In this document: positions 7,219 through 12,860 of the stretch, piece by piece
Numbering within the stretch: position 1 is the first letter of the stretch
Layout: each line of letters begins with the position of its first letter
The notes under the pieces: generated by a model
Seen by the model: only the letters and a program-made list of their open reading frames with translations
Database searches by the model: none
Told to the model about the DNA's origin: nothing
NCBI GenBank assembly: GCA_028688175.1
Contig: JAQTYS010000052.1
Location: forward strand, 1-13,261
Length of the DNA: 13,261 nt
DNA from: Methanothrix sp.
GTDB taxonomy: Archaea; Halobacteriota; Methanosarcinia; Methanotrichales; Methanotrichaceae
Reading direction: 5' to 3'
Made by a program: the position numbers and the translations under genes

Positions 7219-7791
7219 ATGATCATAGTAGGAGTAGGTGCCGGCCCGCAGATGCTGACTGCCCAGGGAGCCGAGGCCGTGGCCCAGGCCAGGCTCATCT
7301 ACGGATCAAAGAGAGCTATCGACCTGGTCAGAGAGCACATAAATCCGCAATGCAAAGTCAAAGTCATTGAGGACTACAAGAAGCTGCACGATCTTGGGGA
7401 TGATGCCGTGGTCTTGAGCACAGGCGACCCTATGCTCTCCGGCTTGGGATATCTCCAAGGCAGGGTAATCCCTGGCATCTCCAGCTTGCAGGTAGCCTGT
7501 GCCCGCTTGAAGATCAGCCAGCTCAAAGTGGTTCCCATCACAGTGCATGGCCGCAATCTGGACCCGGAGGCTATAGCCTTTGAACTGCGCCGGGGAAAAT
7601 GCGTCTTTCTGCTCACGGATGACGCTACCAACCTGCAGAACCTCTGCCAATATCTAGAATCAGAGGGCCTGCATAGAGAGGTGGCCGCACTCACCGATCT
7701 GGGCTATCCGGCTGAGCGTATCGATCGGGCAAATACAGCCAACCCCCCCCAGGCTCCCGGCCTCTCCTGCGTTTTTATAGGCGAATTTTAA
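7219..7791 (+). CDS. cbiE: Cobalt-precorrin-7 C5-methyltransferase, CbiE
   Basis: CbiE methylates C5, acting next to CbiT. The 190-residue tetrapyrrole methylase has VGVGAGPQMLTAQGAEAV (res. 4-21), VVLSTGDPMLSGLG (64-77), VIPGISSLQVACARL (83-97) and TVHGR; STGDPMxSGLG with GISSxQ is the CbiE signature. The first loop reads GAGPQ rather than GPGDP, a mild deviation. GAGGTG at 7202-7207 lies 11 nt before the ATG, longer spacing than its neighbours. A 39-bp gap separates it from cbiD. An 8-C run (7743-7750) lies inside the coding sequence near its 3' end. Its stop shares the palindrome TTAA (7788-7791) with the stop of the convergent gene. It is the last recognisable cbi gene here. Confidence 0.93.
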   Translation: MIIVGVGAGPQMLTAQGAEAVAQARLIYGSKRAIDLVREHINPQCKVKVIEDYKKLHDLGDDAVVLSTGDPMLSGLGYLQGRVIPGISSLQVACARLKISQLKVVPITVHGRNLDPEAIAFELRRGKCVFLLTDDATNLQNLCQYLESEGLHREVAALTDLGYPAERIDRANTANPPQAPGLSCVFIGEF

Positions 7792-8624
7792 GGATTGCAG
7801 ACCTTGCAGGGAAGATAGCCCTGCACCTCTGCATCCTCAATGTTCTGGAAATAAATGCAGTTCTCCGGCTTTATCTTGAGGGCATAGCGACAATCCAAAC
7901 AGTGGTACTTTTTCGAGGTGATGCTGCCCATGAACTTGCCTTCCACTTCCTGGGACAAGGTTGAAGACGCCTGCAAAGAACTTGAATTGCCAGCAGGCTC
8001 TTTTTCCTTGCCGGTTAGGACGCCGGAATCTTCTTTTCCCGGAACTTTTTCTGAGATCTCATTGGGAACTGCACTTTCTTCTTCGGCACGCACTTGCCCA
8101 TGCTCTTGCCTGGAGACCTTGCTATCCGGGTCCAGATCAACCGGCCACGGAAATGGATCGAACACAGGCTTTTGCTCGGACTGAAGGCTGACTTTCCTGC
8201 GCTCTATTGCCAAGAGACCTTGAGGTCCCTTTGCCTCCAGAATGCAATCATATTCTCCAGCCGGAATTTTGACATTTTTAGCGATCTCAAAGCTATGATC
8301 CTGCTCTGGCTCGAGATCCATCAGCAGGTATTTAGTGCTAAATTGCACTATCGATCCCTGACAAAGAGTGGCATTGAGCAAGATATAAGCCAGGCTGCAA
8401 TTGCCAGGCAGCATAATACTACCCCGCACACAAAAGAGGTCGCTTTGCAGTTCAGAATCAAAATCCATTTGCAAAGGAAGATTTTCCGGTTGATCCACTG
8501 ACACGGGAGGCGTGACCGAAGGTTTTGATGACTGCTCCAGGCAGCCAGTTACGCAAAATAACGCCAATACAGTAGAGAATAATATTAGAGGTATACCACA
8601 CTTTATAAAAAACTTTATTATCAA
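7788..8624 (-). CDS. Predicted lipoprotein with C-terminal Ada-like zinc-binding domain
   Basis: Read from TTG 8624, the 278-residue product begins with a basic residue, a hydrophobic stretch and a lipobox-like VTGC with Cys28, so it is probably an exported, lipid-anchored protein. TTG 8624 is chosen because AAAGGGG lies about 7 nt upstream and it gives a compact signal peptide; another TTG at 8678 would add 18 residues. The middle (res. about 35-150) is beta-rich without a recognised family. Next is a charged, low-complexity linker rich in Glu, Lys and Ser. The last 50 residues (FMGSITSKKYHCLDC, AGY-like QGYLPCKVCNP) match the Cys-rich metal-binding domain of Ada (PF02805 type) that also occurs at the end of secreted nuclease-like proteins. 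No catalytic domain is visible. Function is unknown. It overlaps cbiE tail-to-tail by 4 bp. Confidence 0.8.
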   Translation of the reverse strand: MIIKFFIKCGIPLILFSTVLALFCVTGCLEQSSKPSVTPPVSVDQPENLPLQMDFDSELQSDLFCVRGSIMLPGNCSLAYILLNATLCQGSIVQFSTKYLLMDLEPEQDHSFEIAKNVKIPAGEYDCILEAKGPQGLLAIERRKVSLQSEQKPVFDPFPWPVDLDPDSKVSRQEHGQVRAEEESAVPNEISEKVPGKEDSGVLTGKEKEPAGNSSSLQASSTLSQEVEGKFMGSITSKKYHCLDCRYALKIKPENCIYFQNIEDAEVQGYLPCKVCNP

Positions 8625-8630
8625 TTGATC

Positions 8631-8652
8631 AACCCCTTTACTTCCAGTGGAG
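8631..8652 (-). repeat. ORB-like origin recognition box, distal
   Basis: The minus strand reads CTCCACTGGAA, a 5-nt spacer GTAAA, GGGG, then TT. That is one mismatch from the ORB core TTCCANTGGAA plus its G-tract, with the same 5-nt spacing as the ORB at 9938-9957. It lies in the gap between two minus-strand genes, and its G-tract doubles as the ribosome site of the lipoprotein gene, so chance resemblance is possible. Confidence 0.4.
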
Positions 8653-8690
8653 ATCCATACATCCCTGATATTAAACAAAAAGATGATAGA

Positions 8691-9104
8691 TCACCCCTGC
8701 AGGGATCGCAAAGCCCGCAGCAATCCTTCCAGGCAGTCAAGTTGCCTCTTAAGCATATGCAAATCATGCTCATCTTGTATCGCTGCCGTAAGCTCTCGCA
8801 GCTTCGCTAAGAGAGCTGCACGTAGATTACCAATAGCCGCCGATAATTCCTCATCGCTGTTTTTGCCATTCTCCTGCAAAAGTGCGCGACCAAGATTTGA
8901 TTTCTCTTCCAGTTTTTCCCCAGATAACCCGGATGGCTGAACTTTTGCCGGCGAATTAGATTCATCGGCAAAGGAACAAACTGGACAGACGACTTCACCC
9001 TGGCAGCGAAAGAGAGGTGCGCCACAGTCATGATGTGTGGCCAGCATGGTACAGCCCTGCTCCAGGAGCTTAGTTATCTTGCTAAGAACTTCATCCTCAT
9101 CCAT
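8691..9104 (-). CDS. p27 autoantigen/ZNRD2-like zinc-ribbon protein
   Basis: The 137-residue product opens with KLLEQGCTMLATHHDCGAPL, then FRCQGEVVCPVC. This is the pattern of the Sjogren's/scleroderma autoantigen p27 (ZNRD2) domain (PF06677 type), a small zinc ribbon found widely in archaea. The first metal-ligand pair is H/D-C-G and the second is C-P-V-C. A polar linker (res. about 45-60) is followed by a long charged C-terminal helix (about 80-135, with the repeating pattern AALLAKLRELTAAI and LKRQLDCLEGLLRAL) that may form a coiled coil. The archaeal role is unknown. The ATG at 9104 has AGGTG with 6-nt spacing. It lies 66 bp upstream of the lipoprotein gene on the same strand and is divergent from the UPF0147 gene. 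Confidence 0.85.
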   Translation of the reverse strand: MDEDEVLSKITKLLEQGCTMLATHHDCGAPLFRCQGEVVCPVCSFADESNSPAKVQPSGLSGEKLEEKSNLGRALLQENGKNSDEELSAAIGNLRAALLAKLRELTAAIQDEHDLHMLKRQLDCLEGLLRALRSLQG

Positions 9105-9208
9105 GTATCACACCTAAGTGCCACATACGTTTAAATACAACGACTATATCATCACTCCTCAACTGATTAAGGCGAATATCATCATTAACCTTTTTCCCAG
9201 AAACATGG
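9105..9208. promoter_or_regulatory. Divergent promoter region between the p27-like and UPF0147 genes
   Basis: TTTAAATA at 9130-9137 is a good archaeal TATA box for the plus-strand UPF0147 gene, predicting a start near 9160 and a leader of about 60 nt. On the minus strand GATATAGT (about 9144-9151) could serve the p27-like gene, giving a start near 9120 upstream of its ribosome site. Placement follows the usual ~25-bp TATA-to-start distance and is not proven. Confidence 0.5.
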
Positions 9209-9220
9209 GTGGGTGATTCT

Positions 9221-9481
9221 ATGACAGCTGAAAATGTCCTTAAGCAATGCGTCGAGGTACTAGAACGTATTATGAGCGATGATGCCGTACCGAGGAACAT
9301 CAGGCGCTCCGCAGAGAACGTCAAATCTATCCTCATGAGTGAGAATACCAGTGAAGCAATCAAGGCCGCATCTGCCATCTCCATACTTGACGAGATAAGC
9401 AATGACCCTAATATTCCTCTCCACACCAGGACTTTGATCTGGAATGTGGCCAGCCAACTTGAGACCATACCCGTAGCTTGA
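9221..9481 (+). CDS. UPF0147 family protein
   Basis: The 86-residue product is a small, almost entirely helical protein of the archaeal UPF0147 family (PF03685), recognised by CVEVLERIMSDDAVPRNIRR, AASAISILDEISNDP and NIPLHTRTLIWNVASQLE. The family is widespread in archaea and its function is not established. ATG 9221 is chosen over GTG 9209 because it gives the family's usual N-terminus and GGGTGAT at 9211-9217 sits just in front of it. It is a single-gene unit flanked by a divergent gene and by the gene-free origin region. Confidence 0.93.
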   Translation: MTAENVLKQCVEVLERIMSDDAVPRNIRRSAENVKSILMSENTSEAIKAASAISILDEISNDPNIPLHTRTLIWNVASQLETIPVA

Positions 9482-9511
9482 AATTTTCGTTTCCATTAGC
9501 CTTTCGGCTTT

Positions 9512-9566
9512 AAAGAGAGCATACACGAATAAAGGCATGCGCGTTATGCTCTTTCGGGTACTTTTC
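9512..9566 (+). terminator. Possible stem-loop terminator after the UPF0147 gene
   Basis: About 30 bp past the stop, 9514-9523 can pair with 9545-9554 (10 bp with one G-U, around GAGCATA/TATGCTC) enclosing a 21-nt loop. A short T-rich stretch follows (ACTTTTCTCT, 9560-9569). Archaeal termination depends mainly on T-runs, and this one is short. The hairpin may instead belong to the origin structure. Confidence 0.35.
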
Positions 9567-9624
9567 TCTAGGATTGCCAAGACAAGTTTAGGTCGCGACA
9601 GGATAAATCGTGGGTCAAGAGAGA

Positions 9625-9644
9625 CCGTATGATTTCCACTGGAA
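9625..9644 (-). repeat. Weak left-hand ORB, inverted relative to ORB1/ORB2
   Basis: The core TTCCACTGGAA (9634-9644 on +) is identical to the ORB1 core. Read on the minus strand it continues ATCATACGG, so the G-tract is reduced to GG and lies farther away. An inverted ORB left of the AT-rich segment fits the usual flanking arrangement. Confidence 0.5.
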
Positions 9645-9709
9645 CCCTGATTTTGCAGCTTCGTCGCTTTAAATTAGTATTTTACTGAAAACTGATCCTT
9701 TGTCGCGAT

Positions 9710-9753
9710 CTGAAATCCATTGGCAGGCTTTAACAAGCAGGCCTTGGTTTCAG
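9710..9753. repeat. Imperfect inverted repeat in the left half of the origin
   Basis: CTGAAA (9710-9715) is complementary to TTTCAG (9748-9753). An inner GCTT/AAGC stem (9727-9730 and 9735-9738) closes a 4-nt loop, and scattered pairs lie between. It could extrude as a cruciform or be a protein site. It codes for nothing obvious. Confidence 0.45.
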
Positions 9754-9800
9754 AAACTTTTAGATTCTGGCTCTCATTTTGCATAAAAACAGGAGGTGCC

Positions 9801-9936
9801 GCTTATAATAATCGTAATATATGATAAACATACTATGCTTATACAACAATTAAGCTTATATACAATTAAAAGCAACCATACAACAGGCATTTTTTATTTC
9901 ATTATCAATCATTGGGAAACGCCATTTTTAATTTGC
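9801..9936. other. AT-rich candidate DNA-unwinding element with short iterons
   Basis: This is the most AT-rich stretch of the window. GCTTATA occurs three times in direct orientation (9801-9807, 9837-9843, 9854-9860) and ATACAACA twice (9841-9848, 9878-9885). It also holds the palindrome TAAGCTTA and a T6 run. A degenerate ORB-like core, ATTGGGAAAC (9911-9920), lies at its right end. Its position immediately left of ORB1 fits an origin unwinding element. Confidence 0.6.
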
Positions 9937-9937
9937 A

Positions 9938-9957
9938 TTCCACTGGAAACCATGGGG
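9938..9957 (+). repeat. Origin recognition box 1 (ORB1)
   Basis: TTCCACTGGAAACCATGGGG matches the archaeal ORB/mini-ORB pattern: dyad core TTCCANTGGAA, AC, then a G-tract. The G-tract points right, towards orc1. Its start is 33 bp from the ORB2 core, about three helical turns, so both sites lie on roughly the same face of the DNA. Confidence 0.75.
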
Positions 9958-9962
9958 TACGG

Positions 9963-9990
9963 CCCCTAGGTTCCATTGGAAACATGGGGG
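9963..9990. repeat. Symmetric origin recognition box 2 (G-tracts on both sides)
   Basis: The core TTCCATTGGAA (9971-9981) is followed by ACAT and GGGGG (9986-9990), and preceded by CCCC (9963-9966) and TAGG. The site therefore reads as CCCC-N4-core-N4-GGGGG, with an ORB-like G-tract on each strand. A short GGGG/CCCC inverted repeat (9954-9957 and 9963-9966) links it with ORB1. Confidence 0.7.
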
Positions 9991-10000
9991 TGTTCACCAT

Positions 10001-10043
10001 AACTCTTAATATCTCCCAAGACCCAGGAAAATTGTTAGAGGGG
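10001..10043 (+). promoter_or_regulatory. Probable orc1/cdc6 promoter and ribosome-binding site
   Basis: CTTAATATC (10005-10013) is a plausible TATA box, predicting a start near 10035. GAGGGG (10038-10043) lies 7 nt before the TTG start at 10051. The promoter begins about 15 bp after the symmetric ORB2, so initiator bound there could contact or block transcription factors. That regulation is inferred. Confidence 0.5.
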
Positions 10044-10050
10044 AATTATC

Positions 10051-11280
10051 TTGGTATCTATTTCGAAAGGGTTATTTGCTGATTTATTAGCGCAAGGAGG
10101 CATATTTCAGTCCAGAGATGTCTTGCGCCCTACTTATACGCCAAGCGAGCTGCCTCATAGAGGCAATGAGATCAACGGCTTGGCATCTGTTCTGGTTCCT
10201 GCATTAAGAGGAGAAACCCCCTCCAATGTTCTTATCTATGGAAAAACCGGCACTGGTAAGACTGCTGTTGCCAAGTACGTAGGAAAAGAACTGGAAGAAG
10301 CTGGTTTTGGAGATATGAAGTGCACTGTGATCTACATCAATTGTGAAGTAGTAGATACCCAATACCGAATTCTAGCTCACCTGGCAAGACACTTTGACAA
10401 AGACATTCCAATGACCGGCTGGCCTACGGACCAAGTTTATGCAGAATTTCGAAATGCAGTCGATGAAGCAAAGCAAGTTGTGGTGATAATGCTGGATGAA
10501 GTTGACAAGTTGGTTAAAAAAGGAGATGATGTTCTTTACAACCTCTCTCGTATCAACTCAGATCTTCTTCGTTCTAAAGTCAGCATCATAGGCATATCCA
10601 ACGACTTAAAATTCACAGAGTTTCTCGACCCCAGGGTAAAAAGCTCTCTAGGTGAGGATGAGATCATATTTCCGCCTTACAATGCAGAGCAGATAAGAGA
10701 TATTCTGGAGCAAAGAGCCAGGCTCTCCTTCAGTCCAGGTGTTCTCCAAGAGAGTGTCATACCGCTATGTGCAGCTTTTGCTGCTCAAGAGCATGGAGAC
10801 GCTCGCAAAGCTCTGGATCTTTTGCGCATATCTGGAGAACTGGCGGAAAGAGCCCGCTCTGCTATTGTGTCCGAGGATCATGTACGTTCCGCCAGAGAGA
10901 AGATAGAACAGGATAGGGTAGAAGAAGTAATCAAGACGCTGCCCACTCAATCCAAACTGGTGCTCTATAGCATTGTCCTATTAGAAGAACAGGGTACAAG
11001 AAACATTACTACCAGTGCCGTTTACAACATGTACAAGCAACTCTGTCCTCTGGTTGAGACCGATTATTTAACCCATCGCAGGATAACCGATCTCATCGCA
11101 GAGCTGGACATGTTGGGCATATTGCATACGATTGTGATCAGCAAAGGTCGATATGGTCGGACCAAAGAGATCACACTCAGCGTTTATTCCGGCAAGCTAA
11201 AGTCTACGTTGCAGCAGGACTACCGGCTGAAGGTCTTGGGCAGCTTTATCGTGCCTCAGCAAGCTCGGCTGGCTCTCTGA
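10051..11280 (+). CDS. cdc6: Orc1/Cdc6 family replication initiator
   Basis: This AAA+ ATPase binds origin recognition boxes and loads the MCM helicase. The 409-residue product is normal length. It shows Walker A GKTGTGKT (res. 64-71), Walker B VVIMLDEVDKL (144-154), sensor-1 Asn184 in GISND, the initiator-specific DNA-contact segment LGEDEIIFPPY (200-210), sensor-2 Arg252 in GDARKALDLLR, and a C-terminal winged helix (from about res. 295; LPTQSKLVLYSIV, then HRRITDLIAELDMLGIL) that should insert at the ORB G-tract. All ATPase motifs are intact. The start is TTG 10051 behind GAGGGG. The gene directly follows the predicted origin and shares a TGATG overlap with the next gene. Codon composition is more AT-rich than in the cbi cluster. 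Paralogues elsewhere in the genome cannot be excluded. Confidence 0.97.
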   Translation: MVSISKGLFADLLAQGGIFQSRDVLRPTYTPSELPHRGNEINGLASVLVPALRGETPSNVLIYGKTGTGKTAVAKYVGKELEEAGFGDMKCTVIYINCEVVDTQYRILAHLARHFDKDIPMTGWPTDQVYAEFRNAVDEAKQVVVIMLDEVDKLVKKGDDVLYNLSRINSDLLRSKVSIIGISNDLKFTEFLDPRVKSSLGEDEIIFPPYNAEQIRDILEQRARLSFSPGVLQESVIPLCAAFAAQEHGDARKALDLLRISGELAERARSAIVSEDHVRSAREKIEQDRVEEVIKTLPTQSKLVLYSIVLLEEQGTRNITTSAVYNMYKQLCPLVETDYLTHRRITDLIAELDMLGILHTIVISKGRYGRTKEITLSVYSGKLKSTLQQDYRLKVLGSFIVPQQARLAL

Positions 11281-12848
11281 TGCTATATAAATCACTTCTG
11301 ATTTATAAAATAAGGAAACATTTAGATACTTTGAGAGCGGCTCTGGGCTTGAGTGAAGCAATGATCCCAAGGATATGCCTGCTGGCGATAATTCTAATTC
11401 TATTCGCGTACGGGGCGGTTTCGAGTGATTACTTGGTCTTATCGAAATCTATCCAGCTCAAGGAGATATCAGCCCAAGATGTCATGGCAGATGGAAATAA
11501 TAGTCTTATTGTCCTCGACCGGGTGATCATCAACGGCGATCTATATTTAGATAAACATCAATATAATCCTATTAAGATAACAAATTCTGTATTCAGGGAT
11601 AATATAAGCTGCAAAGGGACAACATTTTATGGAGATGTGGACTTCGAAAATACCACCTTTCAAAAGAATGCGATCTTCAACGAAACGAAATTCATGACGG
11701 CAGCGAATTTCAATGCTACTCATTTCATGGGTGGAGCAATCTTCAATATGTCCCGTTTTGAGGATGGCGGGACTTTTGACTTTGCCTATTTCAATAATAC
11801 AGCTGACTTTGAGAGCGTCTGGTTCGATAAGTTTGCGACCTTTTATAATGCAACATTTATGAGCGATGCACAGTATGCTTTCTCTCTGTTCAACGGTGCT
11901 TATGCCAACTTCGAATCGGTAAATTGTGTTGGTGATGTCTATTTTTATGGGAGTCAATTTAATACTTATGCTACCTTTTCTAATGCTCGGCTGGAGAAGA
12001 ATGCAGATTTTCATGCTACAAAGTATTCAAATGGCGTAGGCTTTATCCAGACAAGATTCTTTGGTCCGGCGAATTTTGCACGATCTCGTTTTATTGCGGA
12101 TTCCATCTTTTATCAGTCGTTCTTCAAGGATTCGGCTACTTTCTCAAATGTTAATTTCGATGGGCCGGTATTCTTCAATGATACCGTATTTTCCAGAGAT
12201 GCAAATTTCGACAATGTGCAATTTCTCTCACCTACTGATATGTCAAATGCCTCTTTTGAGGGCGACTTGCAAATGAATAATACAAAGATTACCAGGATGG
12301 TATTCGATGATGCAACATTCGGCAAAGCAACTCGGCTCTATCTGGCTAAAGCGGATATCAATAGATTGATGGTGAGCTGGAGCCAGATCAGAGATATAAT
12401 CAGCTTTGATAGTGCAGCCTATCTCTCTTTGATCAAGAATTACAAGGATTTGGGACAGAGTAGCGATGCAAATGAGTGTTACTACGAGCTTCGATACCTG
12501 AATCAAGGAAACAAGCCGATTGGCTTTTCCAAGCTCCTGGATGTCTTGGCGTGGCTCACCTGTGGCTATGGTGTTCGTCCTCAGTATGCGCTCTTCTTCG
12601 GATTAGTGATCATTCTCATCTTCGCTTTCATTTATTGGTCTGGTAGGGGGGTAGAAGGCTTTCACGATATCCATGGCCACCAGCTTATGGTAGCTTCCCT
12701 CTTCTACAGCACAATTGCTTTTACTGCCAATTCAAAGGGGCTTCCTTTGCGAGGGCGATATAAGTACCTGGGAATTGCGGAGGGAATTATTGGATGGCTG
12801 CTCATGGCTCTATTCCTGGTGACACTGGGCAGGCTGATCATCGGATAA
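11280..12848 (+). CDS. Membrane protein with pentapeptide-type repeats and a C-terminal channel-like module
   Basis: The function of this 522-residue protein is unknown. Layout: a basic N-terminus, one membrane segment (res. about 29-47, ICLLAIILILFAYGAV), a repeat array (about 100-345), a linker with YYELRYLNQGNKPIGFSKLL (401-420), a second membrane segment (435-453), a re-entrant-like stretch (468-490) and a third membrane segment (about 496-519). In the array Phe recurs with alternating spacings of 5 and 6, an 11-residue unit such as NFNATHFMGGAIF, typical of Pentapeptide_3-type beta-helices. The tail LMVASLFYSTIAFTANSKGLPL plus GRYKYLGIAEG resembles the pore-to-inner-helix part of two-helix ion channels, but the TxGYG filter is absent. 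The start ATG 11280 overlaps the orc1 stop (TGATG), implying coupled translation. It is strongly Phe/Asn-rich and AT-rich compared with the cbi genes. Confidence 0.85.
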   Translation: MLYKSLLIYKIRKHLDTLRAALGLSEAMIPRICLLAIILILFAYGAVSSDYLVLSKSIQLKEISAQDVMADGNNSLIVLDRVIINGDLYLDKHQYNPIKITNSVFRDNISCKGTTFYGDVDFENTTFQKNAIFNETKFMTAANFNATHFMGGAIFNMSRFEDGGTFDFAYFNNTADFESVWFDKFATFYNATFMSDAQYAFSLFNGAYANFESVNCVGDVYFYGSQFNTYATFSNARLEKNADFHATKYSNGVGFIQTRFFGPANFARSRFIADSIFYQSFFKDSATFSNVNFDGPVFFNDTVFSRDANFDNVQFLSPTDMSNASFEGDLQMNNTKITRMVFDDATFGKATRLYLAKADINRLMVSWSQIRDIISFDSAAYLSLIKNYKDLGQSSDANECYYELRYLNQGNKPIGFSKLLDVLAWLTCGYGVRPQYALFFGLVIILIFAFIYWSGRGVEGFHDIHGHQLMVASLFYSTIAFTANSKGLPLRGRYKYLGIAEGIIGWLLMALFLVTLGRLIIG

Positions 12849-12860
12849 GATGATCATTAT

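Larger units (their letters stand above)
9482..10050. other. oriC: Predicted chromosomal replication origin (oriC) next to orc1/cdc6
   Basis: This 569-bp gene-free stretch directly precedes an Orc1/Cdc6 gene. From left to right it holds a stem-loop (9514-9554), an 8-bp palindrome GTCGCGAC (9592-9599), a weak minus-strand ORB (9625-9644), a second GTCGCGA (9702-9708) and an imperfect inverted repeat (9710-9753). Then come a long AT-rich segment (9801-9936), ORB1 (9938-9957), the symmetric ORB2 (9963-9990) and the orc1 promoter. ORBs flanking an AT-rich unwinding element beside orc1/cdc6 is the known archaeal origin layout. Activity is inferred. Confidence 0.8.

Noticed and set aside
9796..9969. 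A 57-codon open frame starting at the GTG inside AGGAGGTG within the origin
   Set aside because: The ribosome-like sequence overlaps the start codon itself instead of preceding it. The frame runs through the AT-rich segment and ORB1, and the product has no recognisable pattern. Better explained as origin DNA.
12849..12860. Terminator hairpin between the convergent pentapeptide and substrate-binding genes
   Set aside because: Only a short ATGATCAT palindrome is present, without a T-run or a stable stem on either strand.
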